Assembly: GCA_021772775.1 (NCBI GenBank)
Contig: JAJFLH010000013.1
Location: 1 to 40,348, forward strand
From: Mariprofundus sp.
GTDB lineage: Bacteria > Pseudomonadota > Zetaproteobacteria > Mariprofundales > Mariprofundaceae
Length of the DNA: 40,348 bases
Direction of reading: 5' to 3'
Part shown: positions 9,046-17,904 of the stretch, in pieces
Position numbering within the stretch: the first letter of the stretch is position 1
How the letters are laid out: each line of letters starts with the position of its first letter
Program-made: the position numbers and the translations under genes
Notes under the pieces: generated by a model
Database searches by the model: none
Told to the model about the DNA's origin: nothing
What the model saw: the letters and a program-made list of their open reading frames with translations, nothing else

Positions 9046-9376
9046 AGCGCATCAGTGAACGCTTTTGTGCGAGTCGAAGCAAACTAGAAATATTGTGATG
9101 AAGTGTTTTGAGTCGACTCATCATCATTTCTCTGTCGAATTACCTAAAATAGATGAAATAAAATGAGTTTTATCATCAATATTGATGATGAAATATTGTT
9201 TATGGTTTGTAGGATAGCAAACTTAAGTGTACTTTGTCCGGAGGGGCATAAGAGAGTGGGTGGCATTCCATTTGCTTGTGTAGTGGATGCATGAAACTGG
9301 CTAGCCAGCTTTGAAAGCTCGTTGGGTAAAACTGGTCATTATTGCAGTAGTTTTGTATGGAATTAGGGGGGCTGGA
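9046..9376. other. Regulatory spacer upstream of the porin operon
   Basis: This 331-bp spacer holds no gene I can support. It carries the palindrome TGAGTCGACTCA (9109-9120), the AT-rich motif AAAATAGATGAAATAA (9146-9161), and the perfect 18-bp palindrome at 9172-9189 inside a 28-bp sequence that recurs at 39749-39776. No strong sigma-70 promoter could be fixed by eye. Confidence 0.55.
9167..9194. promoter_or_regulatory. 28-bp duplicated operator-like site with 18-bp perfect palindrome (copy 1)
   Basis: The core ATCATCAATATTGATGAT (9172-9189) is a perfect palindrome. The flanks GTTTT on the left and GAAAT on the right are also identical in copy 2 at 39749-39776. It lies about 190 bp before the porin start codon. 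Dyad symmetry plus exact recurrence suggests the binding site of a dimeric regulator, which is not identified. Confidence 0.6.
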
Positions 9377-10780
9377 TTGATAAAGAAGATCTGCCAGAGC
9401 GGTGTGTTTATTTTGGCGCTGCTTATCATGGCAACACCTGTAATTGCGGACGATATTCTTAGTCAGTTGCAAGCTATGCAGCGGCAGATTCAGGCCTTGC
9501 AGGATGAAGTACAGCAAAAACAGCAGCAGATTGATCTCATGCAAAACAAAATTGATCAGGTTATCAAAAAGCAGGAATTCCAGCAGAACAACAGGCCACA
9601 GACTGCTGATTCGGCTCAATCTCAATCAGTGTTATCGACAACTCAAGCCTCTAAAAACACAAGTGATGATGAAGTATTGTTCAGCGATAATGAAGTGTTT
9701 GCATCAGAAGAAAAACAGCAGGCATGGCCGGGCTGGTTAAATACCTTCAATATCAATGGTAATACCGCGCTTCGTTTTGAAGCGGGAAGTAATCAGCAGT
9801 TGAATCAGGGCTTTACCGATACATACCGACTCAGTGATTTTAACCTAGACTTTAGTTTTGAACCAACTCCAGTGCTAGATGTGAAGCTGGGTTTACAGAT
9901 GAAGGAGTTGATTACCAAAAATCCGGTGCGACAAGGTTTGAAAATCGATGATAATGGTGTGTTCAATCATCAGTTTGTGATCAAATATGCTTATGCAGAT
10001 TATGAGTTTAAAGATTGGTTTCAGTTACGTTTTGGTGCATTTCTGACTCCCTTTGGTGTCTACAATGAGTCGTTGCATGCTGATTATGACTCCAAGCTGG
10101 TTGAGCGTCCTTTCCTGGCTGAGGAAATTATTCCTGCACCATGGACTCAGCTGGGTATACAGCTGCATGGTGATATCATGTTCAGTCCTGCATGGCAGAT
10201 GAATTATGCCCTCTATTCTAGCAATGGTCTGGAAGCAGAACAGGATAATAACGGTCAGCTTAAGTCCAGTCGCATCAAAGATATGAGTCATCAACTGGTC
10301 AGTCGTTTTAACTCTAATCGAGCTACCGGTGGACGATTGGGGTTGTTGGGCAATGATGGTCAGCATCACTTCGAGTGGGGTGTGTCTACATATCGTGGGG
10401 CATGGAATCCGTTGGCGACATTGAACCTAAACATGTTGGGTAGTGATGTATGGTATCATTATAAGGGGCTGGATCTGCGCGCGGAGTGGGCGTTAGCGGT
10501 GCAGGAAATAGCACTGGGTAAACAACATAACTATAGCTGGTATACTCAAGCGGCATATCGCTGGCGTTTGTATGAACCTGTTTTCCGCTTTGACCGTTTG
10601 CGTAATCGTTATTTTGATCAAAATGGGGCATTTGTTGATGATCGCCACCGCTTTAGTGTTGGTTTAAATCTCTACTTGGGTAAATTCTTTATTCTCAAAA
10701 CATCGTTTTCAGAATCTATATTTTCGGTTGCTCAACGCCATGATCATAGAGTTATAACCACTCTAACGGCTGGTTTTTAA
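9377..10780 (+). CDS. Outer-membrane porin-like beta-barrel with N-terminal coiled coil
   Basis: Start is set at TTG 9377, with AGGGGGG at 9365-9371 at good spacing and a clean signal peptide directly after it (IKKICQSGVFILALLIMATPVIA). The frame is open to an earlier TTG at 9311, but that start has no ribosome site and would put a second hydrophobic segment in front. The 467-residue product has a heptad-rich Gln/Leu coiled coil (~28-70), a Ser/Gln linker, and a beta-barrel ending in the BAM-type terminal Phe (TLTAGF). The stop codon touches the next start with no gap. It probably lets a ligand into the periplasm or anchors to the wall through the coiled coil. The exact porin family is uncertain. 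Confidence 0.75.
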   Translation: MIKKICQSGVFILALLIMATPVIADDILSQLQAMQRQIQALQDEVQQKQQQIDLMQNKIDQVIKKQEFQQNNRPQTADSAQSQSVLSTTQASKNTSDDEVLFSDNEVFASEEKQQAWPGWLNTFNINGNTALRFEAGSNQQLNQGFTDTYRLSDFNLDFSFEPTPVLDVKLGLQMKELITKNPVRQGLKIDDNGVFNHQFVIKYAYADYEFKDWFQLRFGAFLTPFGVYNESLHADYDSKLVERPFLAEEIIPAPWTQLGIQLHGDIMFSPAWQMNYALYSSNGLEAEQDNNGQLKSSRIKDMSHQLVSRFNSNRATGGRLGLLGNDGQHHFEWGVSTYRGAWNPLATLNLNMLGSDVWYHYKGLDLRAEWALAVQEIALGKQHNYSWYTQAAYRWRLYEPVFRFDRLRNRYFDQNGAFVDDRHRFSVGLNLYLGKFFILKTSFSESIFSVAQRHDHRVITTLTAGF

Positions 10781-11683
10781 ATGAAATCGGTATATTTTTT
10801 ATTGGGAGTGGTGCTGAGCTGTACTGCGTGGAGCCAGGCAAGCCATGCTCGCAGTGTTTTTGTGATCAATAGCATCAACTGCTGCTCCTATGATGACTCT
10901 TTGCGTGGGTTTGAAGCATCGCTGGATGCTAAAATTATTCAGGTTTGTTTGGCAGAGAATAATGATCATGCAGGCATTTTGGAGACTGTTCGGCAAATCG
11001 CCCCTGATTTGATTGCAGCAGTAGGCTCAACAGCCGCACACTTTTCAGCCCGACATATTTCAGATATTCCGATTGTCTATTTCATGGTGATGAATCCTGA
11101 TGATGTACTGCTGCAATCAAAAAATACGCAAGGTGTGGTTCTGAATCAAAACCCGGCTTTGATGTTGGAAATGCTGACGAGTTTACATCTGGGTGCTGAA
11201 CGAATCGGTACATTAAGCAGTGATGGTATGCAGAATGCTTTTGCTATGCGTCATCTGCAACAGGCTGTAGAAAAAAAAGGTTTGAGTCTGAAGATTGGTC
11301 GAGTTGGCAATAAATTGGATAGTATTGATGCTATTACCCAACTGGTTGAAAGCAGTGATGCCATCATTTTGTTACCCGACCGTATGGCTATTTCGGCTCG
11401 ATCTTTCCGGCAAATGGTAGAAATAAGTAGGCAACACAGGGTACCGCTGTTGGTGCCGACGGGCCTGTTTGTGAAGCTGGGAGGCTTGGCAAGTTTTGCC
11501 CATGACGCTGCGGATATTGGTCATCAGGCAGGCGAAATGGCCAATCGGATACTCGATGGTGATACAGTAGAGCGGGTTGAGTATCCCAGGCATAATCAGT
11601 TGGTATTAAATCGAACAACGGTGAAGTGGAACCGCTTAAGGTTACCTCGTTCTTTGCAGCAGGGGGCCAAATTGTATGATTAA
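10781..11683 (+). CDS. Periplasmic substrate-binding protein (ABC_sub_bind / PF04392-like)
   Basis: The 300-residue product has a signal peptide (cut near SHA) and the two-lobed binding fold of the COG2984 type: LRGFEASL, IAAVGSTAAHF, PIVYFMVMNP, and the SSDAIILLPDR and VPLLVPTG regions. A CC pair sits near the mature N-terminus (INCCSYDD). It abuts the porin stop (TAA then ATG) and overlaps the kinase by 8 bp. No ABC permease or ATPase is nearby, so it more likely presents a ligand to the kinase sensor domain than feeds a transporter. The ligand is unknown. Confidence 0.8.
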   Translation: MKSVYFLLGVVLSCTAWSQASHARSVFVINSINCCSYDDSLRGFEASLDAKIIQVCLAENNDHAGILETVRQIAPDLIAAVGSTAAHFSARHISDIPIVYFMVMNPDDVLLQSKNTQGVVLNQNPALMLEMLTSLHLGAERIGTLSSDGMQNAFAMRHLQQAVEKKGLSLKIGRVGNKLDSIDAITQLVESSDAIILLPDRMAISARSFRQMVEISRQHRVPLLVPTGLFVKLGGLASFAHDAADIGHQAGEMANRILDGDTVERVEYPRHNQLVLNRTTVKWNRLRLPRSLQQGAKLYD

Positions 11684-14249
11684 CTTTCGTGTTGATATGA
11701 GTCTCTCCGCAAAAGCAATGTTCATTAATAGTGCTGTTACATTTTTGATCGTGTTGCTCTTTGCTGTACTGTTATTCTCACATCAACAGAGGGTTGAACA
11801 GCAGATTCAGCAGCAGACACTCATGTTATCCAATAGTCTTAACGATACCTTTCATAGTAAGCAGCGGGTGATTGATAACGAAGTTGAATTGTTGCGCCAT
11901 AATGAGGCGTTGATGGATCGACTGCTGCAGGTGGAATTGGAAAACAATGCTAGTACGCTGCCACTTCCGAAGCCCTTATTAGATCAGCTTAATCATGATA
12001 TTTTTATTCTTTATGATACCAAAGGTGTGGTTGTTGCTCGCCATGGCATCCATGCTCAGGCTATTTTATCGGCTTCGAAAAACAGACCATCGCACAACTT
12101 TTATGATAATAACGGCGTAGCAATGCATGGCCAAACAGGGCTCAGTGATGATCTGATCCCTATGGCTTTGAGGAGCAAACCCTTGCGTGGTTTTTTGCAA
12201 AGCACAGAGGGTTTAATGCTTATCGCTCAAGCTCCAGTGGTGTATGGTAAAGAGATTGTTGGATACGTCACACTTGGCGATCTGTTGAATAAAGATACCT
12301 TGCCTGATTTATTAACCGATAGAGGGGATGGCGCAGCCATCCGACTTTTTGTGAATCACACAGAGTGGATGACAACGGATGCAGCATTTGAATTTTCTGG
12401 CGGGCCACAGATTAACCTGGGTTATGCTCTGGATAGTGGCGATGATGTAACCTTTTCTGTGGGCATAGATTCTGAAGCAATTCGTAGTGCGGGTTATCAA
12501 TTCTTTATTTGGCTAGCTTTGGCCTTGTTGCTTGGTGTTCTGACATGGTGGTTTTTATACCATCGTCTGATTGGTGATATTGTAATCCGTTTGGAGAGCA
12601 TGCAGGAGTCGCTGGGCAAATTACAAATTGGTGATATTTATCCGGCCCCTGAACGTGTGGTAGATGCGATTGATATGGTTGGTCGTGGTCTGTATAGCAT
12701 GAGTCGACGTCTGCAGATGAAAACAGAAAAACTGCAGATGGAACGCCAGACACTGTTGAGTATTACCAATGCAGCTCCCATCTGGATTTGGCAAACAGAT
12801 GACTCCGGACGTCTGATTTTTACCAATAAATCGATGTGTGAGATGTTGTATGTGAAGCGACCAGAAGGACGTTATTTGAATGAATTAATGAGTCTGGAAG
12901 CTGGAGGACAGAGTTCCAAACTGCCTGATTTAAATGATAATTGCGAAGCCATCTGTAAAGTAAGAGTGAATGATCAGGTGCATGATATGCATATCATTAT
13001 GGTTAAACAGAAATCTTCTAGTGGCCACATTATTGGTATGATCGGCTTGGCCGTTGATATGACCGAGCAACTTAAACTTGAGTCTGATTTTCGACATGCC
13101 CAAAAAATGGAGTCTCTGGGCACCCTGGTTGGAGGGGTGGCGCATAATTTCAATAATATACTGGCTGGTATGGTGGGACATATCTTTCTGGCTAAAAAGA
13201 AGTCAGTAGCACAAACGGATGTACTGAAGCATCTAGATAAGCTGGAGGATGCATCCTCTCGAGCCACAGATATGGTCAAACAACTGTTGGCCTTTGCCCA
13301 GAAAGATATGGACAGAAAAGAGAATGTTGATTTAAAGGCTGCCATAGAAGAGTCCCATGGCATGATTAAATCGGCTCTGACCGCTGATATCCGCTTTGAG
13401 ATGGAGCTATGTGAAGAGAGCATATCTGTTTATGGCAATATCTCTGCACTGCAGCAGGTATTTGTGAATCTGGTAGTGAACGCGCGTGATGCAGTAGAAG
13501 CAGCATCAGATAAATTGATCACAGCGCGCTTGGATTATCTTGCTGTTGATGGTGAGGTGAAGCAGGCACATCCGGCATTAGAAGCTGATCATCTGGCTTG
13601 CCTGAGTGTGGAAGATCATGGCATGGGGATTGATGGCGACGAGATAGAGCATATTTTTGAACCATTTTTCTCAACCAAGGTGGTCGGAGAGGCTACAGGG
13701 CTGGGGCTTTCGATGTCGGTTGGTACAGTGGAATCCTGCGGTGGCTGGATTGATGTTGACTCGGTCGTGGGAGAAGGAACTGTTTTTCGTGTATATCTGC
13801 CCCTCTCCAGTGGCGAGCAGGGAGAGAGACACCCTACTGAGTTATGTTTGTCTGAAGGGCATGGTGAACAGGTCTTGCTGGTTGATGATGATGAGATGTT
13901 GCTGGAAGTGGGTAAAGAAATTCTGGAATCGTTGGATTATCGTGTGCTCATTGCCAGCAACGGCGAAGAAGCTTTGGCACTATTCAAGCAGCATGCATCT
14001 GAAATTAATCTGGTAATGAGTGATGTGACCATGCCTGTGATGGGTGGCATTGAATTGTGTAAGCTGATTCGAGAGCAGAATGGAGCGATGCCGATCGTGT
14101 TTGTCAGTGGTTATCACAAAGATGCTCTGGGCATGGTTGATATAGATCAACGCTGTAATGGCGTGCTAAGCAAGCCGTATAATATTGAAGAGGTGAGCTG
14201 CTTGTTGTCTGAGCTATTATCTGCTGGTAAGGCTCAGGTCGATTCATGA
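11676..14249 (+). CDS. Membrane-bound hybrid sensor histidine kinase with PAS and receiver domains
   Basis: In the 857 residues the order is: membrane helix ~17-35, a periplasmic sensor region of about 240 residues (Cache-like in layout), membrane helix ~275-296, HAMP-like linker, PAS (~365-470), HisKA with phospho-accepting His490 (GGVAHNFNN), HATPase (N-box NLVVNARDAV; GMGIDGDEIEHIFEPFFSTK; GLGLSMS), and a receiver with Asp783 (LVMSDVTMPVMGG). No HPt domain or DNA-binding output is in the gene or next to it, so the signal must pass to an unlinked partner. It overlaps the binding-protein gene by 8 bp; AGGGGG at ~11660 supports the ATG at 11676. Confidence 0.9.
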   Translation: MINFRVDMSLSAKAMFINSAVTFLIVLLFAVLLFSHQQRVEQQIQQQTLMLSNSLNDTFHSKQRVIDNEVELLRHNEALMDRLLQVELENNASTLPLPKPLLDQLNHDIFILYDTKGVVVARHGIHAQAILSASKNRPSHNFYDNNGVAMHGQTGLSDDLIPMALRSKPLRGFLQSTEGLMLIAQAPVVYGKEIVGYVTLGDLLNKDTLPDLLTDRGDGAAIRLFVNHTEWMTTDAAFEFSGGPQINLGYALDSGDDVTFSVGIDSEAIRSAGYQFFIWLALALLLGVLTWWFLYHRLIGDIVIRLESMQESLGKLQIGDIYPAPERVVDAIDMVGRGLYSMSRRLQMKTEKLQMERQTLLSITNAAPIWIWQTDDSGRLIFTNKSMCEMLYVKRPEGRYLNELMSLEAGGQSSKLPDLNDNCEAICKVRVNDQVHDMHIIMVKQKSSSGHIIGMIGLAVDMTEQLKLESDFRHAQKMESLGTLVGGVAHNFNNILAGMVGHIFLAKKKSVAQTDVLKHLDKLEDASSRATDMVKQLLAFAQKDMDRKENVDLKAAIEESHGMIKSALTADIRFEMELCEESISVYGNISALQQVFVNLVVNARDAVEAASDKLITARLDYLAVDGEVKQAHPALEADHLACLSVEDHGMGIDGDEIEHIFEPFFSTKVVGEATGLGLSMSVGTVESCGGWIDVDSVVGEGTVFRVYLPLSSGEQGERHPTELCLSEGHGEQVLLVDDDEMLLEVGKEILESLDYRVLIASNGEEALALFKQHASEINLVMSDVTMPVMGGIELCKLIREQNGAMPIVFVSGYHKDALGMVDIDQRCNGVLSKPYNIEEVSCLLSELLSAGKAQVDS

Positions 14250-14329
14250 TAGGGCTGGTAAACTTGTTTGCTTGTAATGATTGCGTAGTGTGATGCGCTA
14301 ATTATTTATGAGACAGTCAGGAGAGTTGC

Positions 14330-14809
14330 ATGCAAATTGCTAAAGACAGAGTGGTATCGATCCATTATACGTTGAAAAATGATGCGGGCACGGTTATTGA
14401 TTCATCGGAAGGTGCAGAGCCATTGGTTTATCTGCATGGCGCGCAAAATATTATTCCGGGTTTGGAAAAAGCTTTGGAAGGCAAAGTGGCAGACGATGCT
14501 TTGCAAGTGAGCATTGATCCTACTGAAGCTTATGGCGAATATAAAAAGGCGCTTACCCAAGTCGTGCCAAGTAGCATGTTTCAAGGCGTTGAAACGATTG
14601 AAGTAGGTATGGAGTTTCAGGCACAGACTGACCAGGGCATGGAAGTGATTCGTATTGCTGATGTCGATGGTGATAATATTACCATTGATGGCAATCACCC
14701 CTTAGCTGGCGAACGTTTACATTTCGACGTTGCTATCGCTGAAGTGCGTGAGGCCTCAGAAGATGAACTGCAGCATGGTCATGTACATTCAGAAGGCTGT
14801 CAGCACTAA
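14330..14809 (+). CDS. slyD: FKBP-type peptidyl-prolyl isomerase, SlyD-like
   Basis: This is a cytoplasmic prolyl isomerase and chaperone. The 159 residues show the SlyD layout: FKBP half-domain (VSIHYTLKNDAGTVIDSS, PLVYLHGAQNIIPGLEKAL), the inserted flap (IF) domain (~70-130) and the return strand with NHPLAGERLHFDV. The short tail HGHVHSEGCQH can bind metals such as nickel, though it is much shorter than the E. coli tail. AGGAGAG lies well placed before the ATG. It is followed by a strong hairpin shared with the convergent smr gene. Confidence 0.9.
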   Translation: MQIAKDRVVSIHYTLKNDAGTVIDSSEGAEPLVYLHGAQNIIPGLEKALEGKVADDALQVSIDPTEAYGEYKKALTQVVPSSMFQGVETIEVGMEFQAQTDQGMEVIRIADVDGDNITIDGNHPLAGERLHFDVAIAEVREASEDELQHGHVHSEGCQH

Positions 14810-14831
14810 ATAATACTATATATACTATCGA

Positions 14832-14864
14832 AATAATGCCCGCCACAATGTGGTGGGCATTATT
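14832..14864. terminator. Hairpin between convergent slyD and smr
   Basis: Arms 14832-14846 and 14850-14864 pair over 15 positions with one G-T pair, with a 3-base loop. The stop codon of smr (14860-14862) lies inside the right arm. U-tracts on both sides are short, so it probably acts as a bidirectional terminator of moderate strength. Confidence 0.75.
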
Positions 14865-15399
14865 GTTTGTGCAGACGGCGCAATAATACGATGCAGGCAC
14901 CACCGCCACTGTTGGGCTGAGGTATGACAGCCAAAATAATGTGCGCCAAAGGCCCATCGCTCAGCCAGTGGTAAACCGCTTGTTTTAATATCGGTTTTCC
15001 TGCTTCTGAATGTAGGCCTCTCCCATGCACAATAGAGAGTGCCCGTGTGCCCTCTTGTAAGGCCTCTTCCACACCTTGTTGCAGCAGTGATAAGGCTTGC
15101 TCGCGTGTCATACCATGCAGATCGAAACCCAGGCCGACAGCTGGGCGACCTGCGGCTAATTGTTTAAGTGTGTCTCGGGAAATGCCGTTGGCGGTCAATA
15201 CCCAGGGATCATTGTTAGTGGTTTTGGCACGTCGTGAAGTAAGCGGCATAGTAGAGATATCAAATGGCTGTTTAGTTCGAATAATAGTTTTTGAACGATC
15301 TTTTTTGTTTCTTTCAATGTGGGCTTTATTGCTTTTTTCGAGCGGCTTTACTTTGCCCATGGCGTCAGAAAAGAGCGCTTGGCTATTATCGGAATCCAA
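14860..15399 (-). CDS. Smr-domain protein
   Basis: The 179-residue product has a basic, disordered N-terminal half and a C-terminal Smr domain with the hallmarks FDLHG (LDxHG), HGRGLHSEAGKPILK (HGxG) and the SGGGA turn. Small Smr proteins such as YdaL/SmrA are nicking DNases or RNases; SmrB acts on collided ribosomes. Which applies here is unknown. The start is TTG at 15397-15399 with GGAG seven bases before it; an in-frame TGA just upstream rules out a longer form. It is the last gene of the miaB operon, 15 bp after gpsA, and its stop lies in the terminator hairpin. Confidence 0.85.
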   Translation of the reverse strand: MDSDNSQALFSDAMGKVKPLEKSNKAHIERNKKDRSKTIIRTKQPFDISTMPLTSRRAKTTNNDPWVLTANGISRDTLKQLAAGRPAVGLGFDLHGMTREQALSLLQQGVEEALQEGTRALSIVHGRGLHSEAGKPILKQAVYHWLSDGPLAHIILAVIPQPNSGGGACIVLLRRLHKQ

Positions 15400-15414
15400 C
15401 TCTGGACTCCATCA

Positions 15415-16404
15415 TTATTCAGGACGCTCTGGGCGGGATAAGAGTTGGGCTAAAGCATGTTGAATATCAAGTTGACCGGCTAATACCTGATCCACACTTA
15501 GCATAAGCGGTAATTCAATATCCAACTCCTTAGCCATGAGTGCAACCGCTTGTGCGGTTCTCACGCCTTCAACGACCTGACCGATCTCAATTTCGGCTTC
15601 AGCGATGCTTTTCCCCTGCGCAATCGCGATGCCAAAGCGCCTGTTACGGGATAGGTTACCTGTACATGTGAGCACCAGATCACCAAGGCCGGATAGACCC
15701 ATCAAAGTCTCTGTGCGGCCGCCACAAGCCACTGTTAAACGTGCTATTTCAGACAGGCCTCGGGTGACGGCTGCAGCCACTGAGTTATGCCCAAAACCTA
15801 AGCCGTCAGCCATACCTGCGGCAATTGCAATGACGTTCTTCAGTGCACCACCCATGGCCACTCCAATGACGTCATCACTGAGATAAATACGAAAATTGGT
15901 GTCATCGAAAAAAGCAGCAGCCTGTTGTGCCAGTTCAAGGCTCTCAGCCGCCATGGTGATCGCTGTGGGCTGATTTTGGGCGACCTCCATGGCAAATGAT
16001 GGGCCGGATAAAATTGCAATGCGGGATCGGTCAATATATTGCGCAAGCATCTCATCAGTACGGGTCAAATGTTGAGGGTGCAAACCTTTGCAGGCAGCAA
16101 TCACCGGGTAATCGCCCTGTGCCAGTTGCGGCAGATAATTATCTACTGCGATGCAGGGAAGTGCATAAATACAGGCATCAATTTTGTTGATGGCAGTGGC
16201 AAGGTTTGAGGTGAGGTGAATATTCTCCGGCAAATTAATGCCGGGAAGATAATCGTTGTTCTGTTTTGTTGCTTTGATAGCAGCAGCATGCTCAGCTTCA
16301 CGCGTATACAGGCGCACGTCTCGTTTGCCGGATCGAGCCAGAACCAAAGCCAGCGCTGTTCCCCATGAGCCGGCTCCGAGTACACATACTTGTTCTTTGC
16401 TCAT
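15415..16404 (-). CDS. gpsA: NAD(P)-dependent glycerol-3-phosphate dehydrogenase
   Basis: It reduces dihydroxyacetone phosphate to sn-glycerol-3-phosphate, the backbone for phospholipid synthesis. The 329 residues have the N-terminal Rossmann motif GAGSWGTALA, the SGPSFAMEV and GALKNVIAIAAG motifs with the catalytic Lys, and the NSVAAAVTRGLSEI and GLGDLVLTCTG motifs. A good AGGAAAA site lies within the end of lnt, and the start overlaps the lnt stop (ATGA). Pairing with lnt groups two membrane-lipid functions in one transcript. Confidence 0.95.
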   Translation of the reverse strand: MSKEQVCVLGAGSWGTALALVLARSGKRDVRLYTREAEHAAAIKATKQNNDYLPGINLPENIHLTSNLATAINKIDACIYALPCIAVDNYLPQLAQGDYPVIAACKGLHPQHLTRTDEMLAQYIDRSRIAILSGPSFAMEVAQNQPTAITMAAESLELAQQAAAFFDDTNFRIYLSDDVIGVAMGGALKNVIAIAAGMADGLGFGHNSVAAAVTRGLSEIARLTVACGGRTETLMGLSGLGDLVLTCTGNLSRNRRFGIAIAQGKSIAEAEIEIGQVVEGVRTAQAVALMAKELDIELPLMLSVDQVLAGQLDIQHALAQLLSRPERPE

Positions 16405-17882
16405 AGCTTTTCCTCGCGAATACGACCCAATATCAACGGCATAGCTAACAGTATCAACATGATGAGTAATGGCCAGTCACCCCAGCGTACATAAGGCGTG
16501 AGCAGATTGGAACTGACAAAAGAGCCTTTTAACACTGTCGGTGTCCACCATGGAATGCGACTGGCAACTTCACCATTGGGCTGAATAATAGCAGTGACAC
16601 CTGTATTGGCAGCCCGCAACACATAGCGGCCTGTTTCAACTGCACGCATGCGAGCGGCTTGAAAATGCTGCCAGGCTGCCGGAGTTTCGCCATACCATGC
16701 ATCATTGGTGACATTCACCAAGATCTGCGCACCGGCAAGCACTCGCGCTCTAGCCTCTTCCGGGAAGAGGGATTCGTAACAGATTAATGAGCCATAAGTC
16801 ATGCCGCGCGCCTGCACCAGACCACGATCTTCGGCGGCTTTGAAATCAGCAATTTCAGGTACCAGCGTATGCAAAAAAGGAATCCAGGCAGGTATATATT
16901 CACCAAAAGGAACAAGGTGGTGTTTGCCTGCAAAGCTCTGTTCGGAAAGGGCGGGATCATGTGCGAAAAGGCCATTCTGAGCAGATCGTTTGCCGGTCAA
17001 CTTCAGTCCACCGTATAATAAAGGGGTATGCCAGCTTTGGATTTTCTCATTCAACCATTGACTCCAGCTCGGTGAACGCTCCAGAAAAAAGGGAACAGCG
17101 GCTTCCGGCCAGATAATGATATCGACATCTTCAGCAACCTGGCTTGAAAGTGAGGCATAGCGTTGCATGGTTTCATTCACAAAAGATGCATCCCATTTTT
17201 GGTCTTGAGGGATGTTGCCTTGCACCAGCGCAACGCGATGTGTTGATCCTTCAGGCGTTGCTGGAGCAGGAGCGCATATAAAGAGCAACAGAGTGATAGC
17301 CACTCCAATAGCTCCGGTACGTCTGTTTTGATGGAAGCCAGATGGTCCCGAAATAAGTAACACCAGCGAAGCCGCCAGCAGGGCTGGCAGTAAAGCTAAG
17401 CCATAGACGCCAAACCAGGAGGCCCAGCCAATAGCTGGGGTGTCGAGCAAGAGGTTACCGAGAGCTGTCCACGGTAATCCGGTTAACATATTGCCTCTTA
17501 GCCACTCTTCAATAACTGCGGCAGCCGGGAAAACCAATAGTAGCCAGTAGCTTTTTTTGGTAAAACGCCATGTTAACCATGCCCATAAAGCTGGAAACAG
17601 CGCCAGAACAGAACCAAGCAGTAACACGCAGATAGCTGCTACTAACCATGGCAGGTGACCGTAAATATGCAGTGTGGGAGCGACCCACCATGCACCTAAA
17701 GCAAACCAGCCCAAGCCAAATGCAAAGCCGGTCAGAACTGGATAACCACGCTGGATAAGCCACAACCAACCGGTTAAAGCGGGGATTGCTAACCATGCGT
17801 AGTCAAATGGAGAAAAAGTGAATGGCATCAATGCGCCAAGTATTAAGGCGAGGGAGGCGTGAAACGTCCGAGTTGCGAACAT
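16401..17882 (-). CDS. lnt: Apolipoprotein N-acyltransferase
   Basis: It adds the third acyl chain to lipoproteins in the inner membrane. The 493-residue protein has about six membrane helices in the first 200 residues, then a nitrilase-fold periplasmic domain with the Glu-Lys-Cys triad: E260 (WPEAAVPFF), K320 (GKHHLVPFGEY) and C368 (ICYESLFPE). A last helix lies at the C-terminus. It follows corC by 22 bp and overlaps gpsA by 4 bp, as in many proteobacteria where ybeX (corC) and lnt are neighbours. Confidence 0.95.
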   Translation of the reverse strand: MFATRTFHASLALILGALMPFTFSPFDYAWLAIPALTGWLWLIQRGYPVLTGFAFGLGWFALGAWWVAPTLHIYGHLPWLVAAICVLLLGSVLALFPALWAWLTWRFTKKSYWLLLVFPAAAVIEEWLRGNMLTGLPWTALGNLLLDTPAIGWASWFGVYGLALLPALLAASLVLLISGPSGFHQNRRTGAIGVAITLLLFICAPAPATPEGSTHRVALVQGNIPQDQKWDASFVNETMQRYASLSSQVAEDVDIIIWPEAAVPFFLERSPSWSQWLNEKIQSWHTPLLYGGLKLTGKRSAQNGLFAHDPALSEQSFAGKHHLVPFGEYIPAWIPFLHTLVPEIADFKAAEDRGLVQARGMTYGSLICYESLFPEEARARVLAGAQILVNVTNDAWYGETPAAWQHFQAARMRAVETGRYVLRAANTGVTAIIQPNGEVASRIPWWTPTVLKGSFVSSNLLTPYVRWGDWPLLIMLILLAMPLILGRIREEKL

Positions 17883-17904
17883 TAGTCGATTATCTGTTCT
17901 TATC

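Noticed and set aside
15047-15463. 138-codon plus-strand frame opposite smr and gpsA
   Set aside because: It is fully antisense to two well-supported genes and has a Ser/Arg-rich shadow composition.
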